DNA of 64,000 nt from Clostridia bacterium (GTDB lineage: Bacteria; Bacillota; Clostridia; Oscillospirales; CAG-272), in contig JAFQDF010000013.1 in the NCBI GenBank assembly GCA_017416185.1, positions 124,001-188,000 of the forward strand, in the 5' to 3' direction. Both the position numbers and the translations under genes were made by a program. The notes beneath the pieces are model-generated. The model ran no database searches, was not told the DNA's origin, and worked only from the letters and a program-made list of their open reading frames with translations. Below, in pieces: positions 9,744 to 17,807 of this stretch; position 1 is the stretch's first letter; each line of letters begins with the position of its first letter.

Positions 9744-10778
9744 TTATATATTCTTAAACTGGTCAAGGACCTTGAGATTACCGCTGTTAAGATCACGGAT
9801 ATCCTTGACGCCGTAGCGCATCATAGCAAGTCTGGTGAGACCCAGACCAAACGCAAAGCCTGTGTATTTATCGGTATCTATACCGCCTGCTTTCAGCACG
9901 TTGGGATGTATCATACCGCAGGGGCAAAGCTCAAGCCAGCCCGAGTTCTTACAGGAGGGACAGCCCTCGCCGCCGCAGATAAGACAGCTTATATCAAGCT
10001 CAAAACCGGGCTCCACGAAGGGGAAAAAGCCGGGACGGAGTCTTACCTTGATATCCTGCTTGAATACCTCGGAGAGCATAGTCTTCATAAAGTAGATAAG
10101 GTTGGAGATAGAGATATTCTCGTCTATCATCATACCCTCCATCTGGAAGAAGGTGTTTTCGTGGCAGGCGTCGGTGTTTTCGTTACGGAAGCAGCGTCCG
10201 GGGAACACTGCACGCAGGGGTGCGCCGTATTTACGCATAATTGCGTTCTGGGCAGCCGATGTATGGGTCTTTAAGAGCTGACCGTTGTCAAGATAATAGG
10301 TATCCTGCATATCTCTTGCGGGATGGTGCTTGGGAATATTGAGAGCCTCAAAGCACTTGTAATCGTCAACTATCTCAAGATAGTCCTCAATGGTAAAGCC
10401 CATAGAAGCAAATACCTCCTCGACCTCACGCTGAACGAGGGTGATGGGGTGATAAGAGCCCTCATCCGAAAAATCGGTGGGCATGGTGATATCGTACTGC
10501 TCGGCAGAATTGATAAGAGCCTCCTCTGCCGCCTTTGCAATAGCAGCGATGGCATCCTTTATCTTGTCCTCTGCTTCCTTTTTGATGACGTTGATCTTCT
10601 GACCGAATTCCTTCTTTTGATCATTAGGTACGTCCTTTAATTCTTTCATAAGGTCTGTTATAAGACCCTTTTTGCCGAGATACTGAACTCTTATAGCCTC
10701 GATAGTCTGGGGATCCTTTGCCGCAGCTATATCAGCGTCAAGCTGTGCGCGTATGTCAGCAATCTTCTGTTCTAACAT
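9744..10778 (-). CDS. pheS: Phenylalanyl-tRNA synthetase alpha subunit
   Basis: 344 residues. The N-terminal coiled coil (residues 1-90) binds tRNA, and the class II catalytic core carries motif 2 (PGRCFRNENTDACHE) and motif 3 (GFAFGLGLTRLAMMRYG). A CxxC...CxxC cluster (ISCLICGGEGCPSCKNSG) is also present. Start ATG with GGAGGAAATT upstream. It is first in pheST, about 320 bp downstream of a T-box terminator, with a repeat array in between. Confidence 0.97.
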   Translation of the reverse strand: MLEQKIADIRAQLDADIAAAKDPQTIEAIRVQYLGKKGLITDLMKELKDVPNDQKKEFGQKINVIKKEAEDKIKDAIAAIAKAAEEALINSAEQYDITMPTDFSDEGSYHPITLVQREVEEVFASMGFTIEDYLEIVDDYKCFEALNIPKHHPARDMQDTYYLDNGQLLKTHTSAAQNAIMRKYGAPLRAVFPGRCFRNENTDACHENTFFQMEGMMIDENISISNLIYFMKTMLSEVFKQDIKVRLRPGFFPFVEPGFELDISCLICGGEGCPSCKNSGWLELCPCGMIHPNVLKAGGIDTDKYTGFAFGLGLTRLAMMRYGVKDIRDLNSGNLKVLDQFKNI

Positions 10779-10832
10779 AATTTCCTCCGTATATATTTTA
10801 AGTTAAATTTATAATCTATTGCTTTGTGCAAA

Positions 10833-11085
10833 ATGAATTGATATCTTCGATATCATGAATTGCCTTCGGCATGAATTGGTTTCACCGTGAATTGAAACCT
10901 ATGGTTTCATTAAGGTAACTTTTCTCCTTTAAAGGAGAAAAGTATTTTAATTAAAATCGTTTTTCGGCACTAAAGCTGAAAAACTTCCTTAATGTACTCA
11001 GCGAGCACAATTCATGAAGCTGACGGCTTCAATTCATGACGGCTTGACCGTCAATTCATGCATCCTGCGGATGCAATTCATCAAA
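10833..11085. repeat. Palindromic hairpin-module array with AATTCAT linkers
   Basis: A series of small hairpins is joined by a fixed linker. On the left the linker reads ATGAATT and separates GATATC-ttc-GATATC and GCC-ttc-GGC modules. On the right it reads AATTCAT and separates GAAGC-tgacg-GCTTC, GACGG-cttga-CCGTC and GCATC-ctgcg-GATGC. The centre holds CATTAAGG ... CCTTAATG enclosing TTTTCTCCTTT-a-AAAGGAGAAAA. The whole is therefore a large inverted repeat. It fills the space between the T-box and pheS and has no coding potential that I can see. Confidence 0.8.
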
Positions 11086-11096
11086 AACAAAAAACG

Positions 11097-11333
11097 CCCA
11101 TGCCAAAGCATGGGACGAAATAATCGCGGTACCACCCAAATTGCAAACAAGCACGCTTGTTTGCCTCTCTTTAGTCCTTAATGCGGACACACATCCCGTC
11201 ATTTCCTACGGGCAACTCGGGTATGCGAAATTCGGTGTCATAACAGTGTCGGGCGAGCTTTCAGCCTGTGGCTCCCCTCTCTTTGCGAATACTATACTCC
11301 TACTGAAAATACCGTCATAGCTTTTACAATATT
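11097..11333 (-). promoter_or_regulatory. T-box leader (Phe) upstream of pheST
   Basis: The conserved T-box core (GGGTGGTACCGCG on the minus strand, 11137-11125) is followed by the intrinsic terminator CCCATGC-tttg-GCATGGG with a T-run (11114-11090). A Stem I-like region lies upstream, and a TTC triplet at 11229-11227, followed by a purine, is a plausible Phe specifier. It senses uncharged tRNA-Phe and controls pheST. The core motif is certain; the specifier position is inferred. Confidence 0.92.
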
Positions 11334-11339
11334 TAATTT

Positions 11340-11368
11340 AGTCTAACACAAATATATGAGTTTGTCAA
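11340..11368 (-). promoter_or_regulatory. Promoter of the pheST T-box transcript
   Basis: Minus-strand TTGACA (11368-11363), 17-bp spacer, TAGACT (11345-11340). Confidence 0.6.
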
Positions 11369-11427
11369 GGTTGATGTCAAATAATATAGAGCAGAGAAAT
11401 TTCGGGCTTTCTCTGCTCAAAATAATA

Positions 11428-12150
11428 TTATTCCACAATTACCGCATCAACGATGTCTCCATCTGAATATATCTTTCCGGAAACTGTCATTTCTGTCTCC
11501 TCGGAAGGAAGAGTAGTTACATCAACAGAGTCTGCAAATGTAATAGTATACCAGACATTGCTATCACCCACACTGTAATTGATCTCATCCATAAGTTCAT
11601 ATAAAGAGGGGTTATAGTGTAAAACAATTTCCTTCTCTGTTGTAGCTGACACAAAGTATGCATTTTCCATAGAGTACATTCTATGTTCAAACTCATATCC
11701 TGCCGCCATAGACGTTTCAGTTGATATGTCGTCGCTGGTTTGACCTACACAAGTTATCTTTAATCCGTCTTCCATAATCGGGTCGATTAATTCTTCGATA
11801 GGCAGATACACCTTTACTTTTACACTTGTTGTTGTACTCAACACAACATGATCCTCATTGATCTCGGATATAAATCCAGAAAGCAACAAGGTTTTACCAC
11901 AATAAAGCTGCTTTGCACGTGCTATATTATCCAGAGTATCATTGTTGATATCCTTGATATCTACAGCTTCTGCAACCTTAAGCATCTCTTCCTTGGTCAT
12001 TAAAACCTCTTCAGGCTCTTCAACCTTTTCAACTGTGTCGCTTTCGGCTGCGGCTGAATCCTTTTGCTCCTCTTTAACCTCGTTATTTCCGCAGGCGAAC
12101 AGAGAAACGCACATTATAACCGCTATCAATAGAGCTAATAATTTTTTCAT
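11428..12150 (-). CDS. Putative lipoprotein, 240 aa, possible OB-fold domain
   Basis: The start is set at the ATG at 12148-12150, five bases after GGAGG. The signal peptide MKKLLALLIAVIMCVSLFAC ends in a lipobox (LFAC), with Cys20 as the likely lipidated residue, followed by an acidic Glu/Ser linker. The middle (about 75-140) reads like an OB-fold tRNA_anti-like domain (GKTLLLSGFISEINEDHVVL), common in extracytoplasmic Clostridial lipoproteins of unknown role. The gene stands alone between the pheST promoter and a divergent XRE gene. The function is unknown. Confidence 0.8.
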   Translation of the reverse strand: MKKLLALLIAVIMCVSLFACGNNEVKEEQKDSAAAESDTVEKVEEPEEVLMTKEEMLKVAEAVDIKDINNDTLDNIARAKQLYCGKTLLLSGFISEINEDHVVLSTTTSVKVKVYLPIEELIDPIMEDGLKITCVGQTSDDISTETSMAAGYEFEHRMYSMENAYFVSATTEKEIVLHYNPSLYELMDEINYSVGDSNVWYTITFADSVDVTTLPSEETEMTVSGKIYSDGDIVDAVIVE

Positions 12151-12252
12151 AAAAACCTCCAAACAAATTATATCTTTATATAAGTATATACTTAATTAAG
12201 TAAATTGTCAAGTGGGTATATATTTATTAGAATATATTTGAGGTGAGTTGAT

Positions 12253-12456
12253 TTGATTCGTATTTGTATAGATAAGACCTTGGAAAAGCTCAACATCAGC
12301 AGATATGAGCTTTCAAAACGGACAGGAATACAATATCAGATTATTGATAATTATTACAAAAACAGAGTTAAAAGATACGATAGCTTTGTGTTGGAACGAA
12401 TTTGTATAGCATTAGACTGTGATATATATGACGTAATAGAAATTGTAAAAGAATAG
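12253..12456 (+). CDS. Small XRE-family HTH protein, 67 aa
   Basis: The start is a TTG at 12253 preceded by AGGTGAGTTGAT. The protein is a bare Cro/C1 domain (LEKLNISRYELSKRTGIQ as helices 1-2, recognition helix near QIIDNYYKNRVKR, final DIYDVIEIVKE). Proteins of this size occur in mobile elements and accessory regions of Clostridia. It is divergent from the lipoprotein gene and is closed by two hairpins (12455-12485 and 12506-12535). Confidence 0.72.
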   Translation: MIRICIDKTLEKLNISRYELSKRTGIQYQIIDNYYKNRVKRYDSFVLERICIALDCDIYDVIEIVKE

Positions 12457-12505
12457 CACCCGATCCGTTCGTATCAGGTGCTGTTTTCATATGCTTTTCA
12501 ATTTG

Positions 12506-12535
12506 TCAACACCCTTTTGAGGGTGTTGATTTTTG
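12506..12535 (+). terminator. Intrinsic terminator
   Basis: TCAACACCC-ttttga-GGGTGTTGA followed by TTTTTGTTT. It closes the small XRE gene. Confidence 0.8.
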
Positions 12536-12555
12536 TTTCCGAATACTATATAATA

Positions 12556-12627
12556 AATTATAGTGAAGCTTTTGCCTCGCAAAAGCCACCATAATTTTGC
12601 ATTTTGAATTTTGCATTTTGCATTCTT
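12556..12627. repeat. Hairpin plus TTTGCA-run repeat, copy 1
   Basis: GCTTTTGC-ctc-GCAAAAGC is flanked by ATTATAGTGAA and CCACCATAAT, then runs into repeated TTTTGCA / TTTTGAA units. The architecture matches the copies at 39760-39829 and 53733-53805 although the hairpin stem differs. Confidence 0.65.
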
Positions 12628-12638
12628 ACGAGGTACTT

Positions 12639-14381
12639 ATGTCAACCATCTATCGAAATGAATACCCCCGCCCCCAATTTGTCCGTAAAGATTGGCTCTG
12701 TCTCAACGGCGAATGGGATTTCAGAATAGACAATTCACGCTCGGGACTTGAGCGCGAATTTTTCAAGGAAGATTCCTTTGAAATGAAGATCAACGTACCC
12801 TTCTGTCCCCAGTCTAAGCTGTCTGGAATAGAGCATACCGATTTTCTCTACGGGGTTTGGTACACAAGAGAATTTGACCTGCCCTGCGGCTGGCTTGACA
12901 ACGGCAACAAGACCTTTATAAATATCGGTGCCTGCGATTATTATACCATGGTATATATTAACGGTGAGAAGGCAGGATTCCACCGTGGCGGTATGGTGTC
13001 CTTTTCTATTGATATAACTGCGTATATTAAGGAAGGCAAAAACAGAGTTACCGTAGCCGCCTTTGACGATGAAAGAAGCGACGATACTCCCAGCGGTAAG
13101 CAGTCAATGGACTTTTTCCCTTCGGGCACTATGTATACCCGTACCACAGGTATATGGCAGACGGTATGGCTGGAGAACACCCCCTCTGCATATATCAAAA
13201 GTATCAAAATGACCCCCAATGCCGCCGATGGTGAAATAAATATTGAGGTAAAGACCGAAAACGCAGAAGAACTGGATCTTTATGTAAAAGCATGCTTCAA
13301 GGGCAAGAGTGTAGCCGAGGCAAAGAAGCATATCGCCTGGGATCATATCAGCTTTACCCTGCCACTTTCAGAAAAGCACCTTTGGGACACCGAAAACCCC
13401 AATCTCTACGATATAGAATTTACCTTAGGCGAGGACAGAGTTACAAGCTATTTCGGACTTCGGGATATAGCACTAAAAAAGGGTGTAACCTATCTCAACG
13501 GCAAGCCCACCTTCCAGCGACTTGTACTTGACCAGGGCTTTTATCCCGAGGGAGTTTACACCGCTCCCACAGATGAAGACCTCTACAGAGATATTGTCAA
13601 CGCCAAGGCTTTAGGCTTTAACGGTGCAAGACTGCATATGAAGGTCTTTGAGGAAAGGTTCCTTTATCATTGTGACCGACTGGGCTATCTTGTCTGGGGC
13701 GAATACCCCAACTGGGGACTTGGCACCGGCAACGGTGCAATATCCTATCAGAATATGGCATCCGAATGGTTCAACGAGGTACTGCGTGACTACAACCACC
13801 CTGCAATAATCGGCTGGTGTCCCATGAACGAAACAGGACACAACGTGGACGTTGAGCTTGTGCGCCATCTCTATGAGATAACCAAGGCTTACGACCCCAC
13901 AAGGCTCTTTATCGGAGTTTCGGGATTCCATCACGTTGAGGGCTGTTACGATATGCTTGACTGTCACGATTACAATCAGGATCCCGTCTCCTTTAAGGAA
14001 AGATACGCACCCTTAAACGAGGGCAAGCCTTGCGACTACATCCACGAGACCCTCTATAAGCAGCCTGTATGGGAGCGTAGCAACAAGCTCTGTTTCCTGT
14101 CCGAGTATGGCGGTGCAAGATGGGTGTTTGATGCCGACAAAACAGGCGAGGGTGACTGGGGCTACGGCAACGCACCGAAAACCGAGGAGGAGTTCTACGA
14201 AAGATATAAACTGCTCACCGATGCATTACTTGATAATAAGGGCATCTCTGCCTTCTGCTACACCCAGCTCTATGATATAGAAACCGAAATGAACGGACTT
14301 TTTACATACGACAGAAAACCTAAATTTGACGTTGAGAGGATATATAAGATAACCTCACGCAAGGCAGCAGTAGAGGAATAA
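12639..14381 (+). CDS. Glycoside hydrolase family 2 protein (beta-galactosidase/glucuronidase-like)
   Basis: 580 residues from the ATG at 12639 (RBS GAGGT); an upstream in-frame ATG at 12597 would translate a repeat and is rejected. An N-terminal jelly-roll (ending near residue 180), an immunoglobulin-like domain and a C-terminal TIM barrel follow in GH2 order. The acid/base is probably Glu398 in CPMNETGHN and the nucleophile Glu489 in LSEYGGARW. There is no signal peptide, so it probably acts on imported oligosaccharides in the cytoplasm. The exact sugar cannot be told from sequence. No transporter or sugar regulator is adjacent. Confidence 0.88.
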   Translation: MSTIYRNEYPRPQFVRKDWLCLNGEWDFRIDNSRSGLEREFFKEDSFEMKINVPFCPQSKLSGIEHTDFLYGVWYTREFDLPCGWLDNGNKTFINIGACDYYTMVYINGEKAGFHRGGMVSFSIDITAYIKEGKNRVTVAAFDDERSDDTPSGKQSMDFFPSGTMYTRTTGIWQTVWLENTPSAYIKSIKMTPNAADGEINIEVKTENAEELDLYVKACFKGKSVAEAKKHIAWDHISFTLPLSEKHLWDTENPNLYDIEFTLGEDRVTSYFGLRDIALKKGVTYLNGKPTFQRLVLDQGFYPEGVYTAPTDEDLYRDIVNAKALGFNGARLHMKVFEERFLYHCDRLGYLVWGEYPNWGLGTGNGAISYQNMASEWFNEVLRDYNHPAIIGWCPMNETGHNVDVELVRHLYEITKAYDPTRLFIGVSGFHHVEGCYDMLDCHDYNQDPVSFKERYAPLNEGKPCDYIHETLYKQPVWERSNKLCFLSEYGGARWVFDADKTGEGDWGYGNAPKTEEEFYERYKLLTDALLDNKGISAFCYTQLYDIETEMNGLFTYDRKPKFDVERIYKITSRKAAVEE

Positions 14382-14405
14382 GCAGACAAAACAAGGAATT
14401 TTACT

Positions 14406-14813
14406 ATGATTGAATTGTTTTTAATACTGTACCTAATATTAATCTTATTGGATATAAATGCAATAGTTGATATGAGAGGATTACTTTTTGACTTTCTGAT
14501 AGTAGGTAAGAACAGAAAGGGAGCGGTAAAAATCTATAAGCAACAAGCATTATCCGACCGAATTACGTTATCCTACATCAAGCCAAGAGTAAAATACTAT
14601 AAGCCACAGTTCAAGTTCAATCATTTCATATATCTTTTTGTGTTGTACAGTATAATTCCTCAATATACAATATCGATCGCGTGCAATATAATATTAAGTG
14701 AAACAAGTATGTATGTTATTATAGGCTTTGCCGCCCTAAAATTACTTATATGTATAATAGCACGGCTTCAGGTTGATTCAAACAGAGTTTCGATATACAG
14801 ACAAAAAAAATAA
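14406..14813 (+). CDS. Small membrane protein, 135 aa
   Basis: Not recognised. It has an N-terminal hydrophobic helix (residues 2-16), a basic middle (KNRKGAVKIYKQQ, KPRVKYYKPQFKF) and two more helices (about 72-90 and 100-120). AAGGAAT lies upstream of the ATG. It starts 24 bp after the GH2 gene and could be cotranscribed, but its AT-rich codon use differs from that gene. Confidence 0.6.
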   Translation: MIELFLILYLILILLDINAIVDMRGLLFDFLIVGKNRKGAVKIYKQQALSDRITLSYIKPRVKYYKPQFKFNHFIYLFVLYSIIPQYTISIACNIILSETSMYVIIGFAALKLLICIIARLQVDSNRVSIYRQKK

Positions 14814-14840
14814 TCCCGAAGGAAAACTCCTTCGGGATTA
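14811..14840. terminator. Bidirectional terminator
   Basis: TAATCCCGAAGGA and TCCTTCGGGATTA enclose a short loop, with A-run before and T-run after. It separates the convergent genes at 14406 and 14844. Confidence 0.85.
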
Positions 14841-14843
14841 TTT

Positions 14844-15254
14844 TTAATACTTCCTTCTCACCACAAAATAGCATATCCAGTATATCGCTATAAGCGAGAA
14901 CACGCCCACGCCTATCCAGCTTGCGATATCCTGAAGGGATAAAAGGGAAAGAACTATCACCGCAAGGCATCCTAATATCACGTAAAAGCTGAACGCCCAG
15001 CTTCTTGCCTTGTGAACGATGGCTATGTTTCTCTCATCATTTTCGACTATCTCACGTCTTTTAAGCTTTTCTTCGCTTGTGATGATATTTTTCTTAATAA
15101 GCGCCAGTCCCACTACGGTCAGGGTAAGACCAAAGGAGGAAACGAACTCATTGTCCGTTTTGGTTATAAATCCCGCAGCTATCATAGCTACGCCCAGTAC
15201 GATATATATGATGTTGGTCCAAAGCCTTATCTTCATTCTTTTCTTAAAATCCAT
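14844..15254 (-). CDS. Four-helix membrane protein, 136 aa, paired with an XRE regulator
   Basis: The start is the ATG at 15252-15254 after GAGGAGGAGAATT; a longer frame to 15290 would overlap the preceding gene. Four hydrophobic helices can be seen (residues about 11-30, 38-52, 86-106, 111-131) around a charged cytoplasmic loop (EEKLKRREIVENDERN). A small XRE regulator followed directly by a membrane protein of this type is a frequent pair in Firmicutes; the biochemical role is unknown. It begins 1 bp after the XRE stop. Confidence 0.75.
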   Translation of the reverse strand: MDFKKRMKIRLWTNIIYIVLGVAMIAAGFITKTDNEFVSSFGLTLTVVGLALIKKNIITSEEKLKRREIVENDERNIAIVHKARSWAFSFYVILGCLAVIVLSLLSLQDIASWIGVGVFSLIAIYWICYFVVRRKY

Positions 15255-15255
15255 C

Positions 15256-15456
15256 TTAATTCTCCTCCTCAAAAATAAATACTTCTTCAATGCTCATACC
15301 AAAATACTTTGAGATCTTATAAGCAAGCTGCAGGGACGCGTTGTACCTGCCGTTTTCAAGAGATATCACCGTCTGCCGCGTTACTCCCACAGCCAATGCC
15401 AACTCATCCTGAGTTATACTTTTCTCTTTTCTTAATTCTTTTATTTTATTGTCCAA
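15256..15456 (-). CDS. Small XRE-family regulator (66 aa)
   Basis: The start is a TTG at 15456-15454 placed 7 bp after CGGAGGTGG; this gives the standard 66-residue XRE protein beginning with the pattern xDNKIKELRKEK. The HTH is ITQDELALAVGVTRQTVISLENGRY, the C-terminus YFGMSIEEVF. Its promoter is bracketed by inverted repeats, so autoregulation is likely, and the membrane protein downstream is the probable target. Confidence 0.85.
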   Translation of the reverse strand: MDNKIKELRKEKSITQDELALAVGVTRQTVISLENGRYNASLQLAYKISKYFGMSIEEVFIFEEEN

Positions 15457-15470
15457 AATACCACCTCCGT

Positions 15471-15490
15471 ATGTAAAGTATACTTTACAT
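15471..15490. promoter_or_regulatory. Perfect 20-bp palindromic operator
   Basis: ATGTAAAGTATACTTTACAT is self-complementary. It sits between the -10 and the RBS of the XRE gene; a related sequence (AAGTAGGCTTTACAT) lies at 15522-15536 over the -35. Confidence 0.8.
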
Positions 15491-15494
15491 TTAT

Positions 15495-15523
15495 AATATA
15501 ACACATTATTTTCAAAATGTCAA
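15495..15523 (-). promoter_or_regulatory. Promoter of the XRE/membrane-protein pair
   Basis: Minus-strand TTGACA (15523-15518), 17-bp spacer, TATATT (15500-15495), between the two operator copies. Confidence 0.8.
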
Positions 15524-15552
15524 GTAGGCTTTACATTTTTGCTTAAAAATAA

Positions 15553-15574
15553 CGACCGTTAGCACGAACGGTCG
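15553..15574. terminator. Terminator hairpin
   Basis: CGACCGTT and AACGGTCG enclose a 6-base loop, with a T-run on the plus side and an A-run (T-run for the minus strand) on the other. It lies just after the stop of the 15587 gene. Confidence 0.75.
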
Positions 15575-15586
15575 CTTTTTTAACAA

Positions 15587-16675
15587 TTATTCCTTTGCGT
15601 ATTCTCTTAACTTCTCGGCGATCTCGTTAAATTTCGGATCGGTTCTGTACTCCGACATCTCATTCGACTCTATCATCCAATCAAGGATCACCTTTGAATG
15701 ATTACCGCCCTTTTCGGGGATCCACCCTCCGTCCGAATAGCCTTTCAGTATAAGCGAGGTGTGTGCAGCTTCAGCATCATAGGTATCTGCGTGTATAGCA
15801 AAATCAGCTCCCTTTTCAAGCCAATACCACAGCCCTTCCGTATCCTTATCCAAAAGACAGCCCGAAACCAAACGACTGCACGCTCCTACACCATATTCAG
15901 CCTCATACTGATAGTCGCCGTCGGGAAAGATAAGCTCTATAATATCTATTTCCAGCTTACGCATTGCTTTTCTTTCTTCATATGAGTATATAAGCTCCCC
16001 GTTGTCATCTTGGTGATCGGCGGCATTGCCTATCATCGACAAAAGGTCAACTATCAGTGAACGCATATAATGATGTCTTTCATAAAAACCTTCATTACCG
16101 TCCCACCTGTATACCATATAATTTTCATAGGTGTAATTATGGTGTGACAGTTTCCGCGCAGTTTCGTTTTCTTTTTCCCTATCCCCGGCATAACCGTATG
16201 CAGAGGCAAGCAGCTGAAGCGTTTTACAACGTATGATATCCTCGGTACATTCCGAAAGTATACGGTTGCACAGATCATATACCTCGCTATAATCTTTTAT
16301 ACCTTTACGGGAATATTCGCCCACTATTGCCGAAGCAAGCTTACGCATCAAATTGTAATTGCCCGGATAATTTTTGTTTGCTTCTCTTAAAATTTCGGTG
16401 TGCTTTTCAAATTCACCTATTTTCAGAACTTCTTTTGCTCTGTAAAGATACTTCTCTATTTCCGCTTCGTTTCTTTCAATATCAATTCCGAGAAGCGTAT
16501 CCGAACTGACCCCGAAAAAATGACAAAGCGAAGGTATTTGCGAAATATCCGGCATAGTCCTTTCGCACTCCCATTGAGAGACCGCACGGGAGGATATTCC
16601 GAGATACTCAGCCAACTGCTCCTGCGTAATATCCTTTTCACGGCGCAAACGCCTTATGTTTGATCCTATAGACAT
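15587..16675 (-). CDS. XRE regulator with C-terminal helical-repeat sensor domain
   Basis: 362 residues. The N-terminal HTH (residues 5-60; ITQEQLAEYLGISSRAVSQWECERTMPDI) is followed by about 300 residues of helical, TPR-like sequence (EVLKIGEFEKHTEILREANKN and similar). Such one-component regulators may bind a peptide or small ligand through the helical part. Start ATG with GGAGGTAG upstream. It is divergent from the related regulator at 16919. Confidence 0.82.
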   Translation of the reverse strand: MSIGSNIRRLRREKDITQEQLAEYLGISSRAVSQWECERTMPDISQIPSLCHFFGVSSDTLLGIDIERNEAEIEKYLYRAKEVLKIGEFEKHTEILREANKNYPGNYNLMRKLASAIVGEYSRKGIKDYSEVYDLCNRILSECTEDIIRCKTLQLLASAYGYAGDREKENETARKLSHHNYTYENYMVYRWDGNEGFYERHHYMRSLIVDLLSMIGNAADHQDDNGELIYSYEERKAMRKLEIDIIELIFPDGDYQYEAEYGVGACSRLVSGCLLDKDTEGLWYWLEKGADFAIHADTYDAEAAHTSLILKGYSDGGWIPEKGGNHSKVILDWMIESNEMSEYRTDPKFNEIAEKLREYAKE

Positions 16676-16697
16676 AAATCTACCTCCGTAGTAAAAT

Positions 16698-16711
16698 CAA
16701 AAGCGCTTTTG
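16698..16711. promoter_or_regulatory. 14-bp palindrome CAAAAGCGCTTTTG in a divergent regulator region
   Basis: A perfect inverted repeat 23 bp upstream of the 15587-16675 gene, in the 243-bp AT-rich gap between two divergent XRE genes. A possible operator. I see nothing else clear in that gap. Confidence 0.4.
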
Positions 16712-16918
16712 TAAGTTAATTATACCTCGCAGGTGAAGATTATTCAATGATGTATTTTAAGACATATTATATAGCAATGCTTTGATTTAATGATTTAATA
16801 ATCAACCATTTGACGATTTTTATAACAACAGGTATATATATAATCTCAAAATAATGCCTTTAATTTATTACCATATTATGATAGAATAAACACAGAAAAA
16901 CAGAAACGAGGTTCTTAT

Positions 16919-17758
16919 ATGAACAACACCTATTCAATATCAAAAAATATAGCGTTATTCAGAAAAAGAAAGGGATACACACAAGAGCAGCTTGGAGAAA
17001 TCCTCGGCGTTACAAACCGCGCGGTATCAAAGTGGGAATCGGGCATTTCCATGCCGGATATTATGTTGCTGCCGAAGATATCACAAGCCCTTGATATAAC
17101 ACTTGAAGAGCTTTACGGTATCAAAACAAAAGAAGAAAAAGTCAGAGCCGACGATTTTCCTGCTTATATTAACAAAAAAATGACCGAACTTTTTCACGAA
17201 CACGCCCAAGGGGATAAATATTTCGACGATCTGTCGAACGATAAAAGTCTGAAACACACATTTGATTCTATAAACAGAGGTTGGGAGATGACCTGTCTTT
17301 CGGATACGAAAGGTGCAGTATACATATCTAAAAATTTTTCCTTTGCCGAGCTTGATTATAAAACACCGGAAAGTGAGAGCATCTTTGAATCAAGGGAAAT
17401 TTCATCAACAATGCAAAAACTGTCCTCGGCAAACGTGAGAAAGCTACTCGGATATATGTATAAAAAAACCTTTGCCGATAACGAAACCGCAAACAAAGAA
17501 TTTTTGCTTGCTGATATAGAAAAGAACTGTGGACTAAACGAAGAAGAAGCCCTTGAAGCTGTTGAAAAGCTCAGAGCCATAGGGGTAATTGAATCCTACG
17601 TGCACGAAAACACCACCGAATACGTATTCTTAAAATCCCGTGCCGTTTTTGCGTTGATCGCATTCAAGGCAGTAAAGCTGATCTCAAAGGATCCTATGTG
17701 GCATATCGTCAGAGATACGTCAATAATAACCGATTATGCTTTTGAAAAGTTATGGTAA
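16919..17758 (+). CDS. XRE regulator with unidentified C-terminal domain, 279 aa
   Basis: The N-terminal HTH (residues 8-65; YTQEQLGEILGVTNRAVSKWESGISMPD) is closely like that of the divergent gene. The remaining 210 residues are mixed alpha/beta, with a winged-helix-like stretch near residues 195-240 (EKNCGLNEEEALEAVEKLRAIGVIE). The target is unknown. Confidence 0.8.
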   Translation: MNNTYSISKNIALFRKRKGYTQEQLGEILGVTNRAVSKWESGISMPDIMLLPKISQALDITLEELYGIKTKEEKVRADDFPAYINKKMTELFHEHAQGDKYFDDLSNDKSLKHTFDSINRGWEMTCLSDTKGAVYISKNFSFAELDYKTPESESIFESREISSTMQKLSSANVRKLLGYMYKKTFADNETANKEFLLADIEKNCGLNEEEALEAVEKLRAIGVIESYVHENTTEYVFLKSRAVFALIAFKAVKLISKDPMWHIVRDTSIITDYAFEKLW

Positions 17759-17771
17759 ACTATTAAGACAA

Positions 17772-17799
17772 CAAGACCTCGGTTGCAACCGAGGTCTTG
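17772..17799. terminator. Bidirectional terminator, 28-bp perfect palindrome
   Basis: CAAGACCTCGGTTG directly abuts its complement. It separates the convergent 16919 gene and mtnN. Confidence 0.8.
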
Positions 17800-17807
17800 T
17801 CCTTTAA

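Noticed and set aside
10833-11085. CRISPR-like array
   Set aside because: The regular units are linker plus self-complementary hairpins, units differ in length and invert at the centre, and no cas gene is present.
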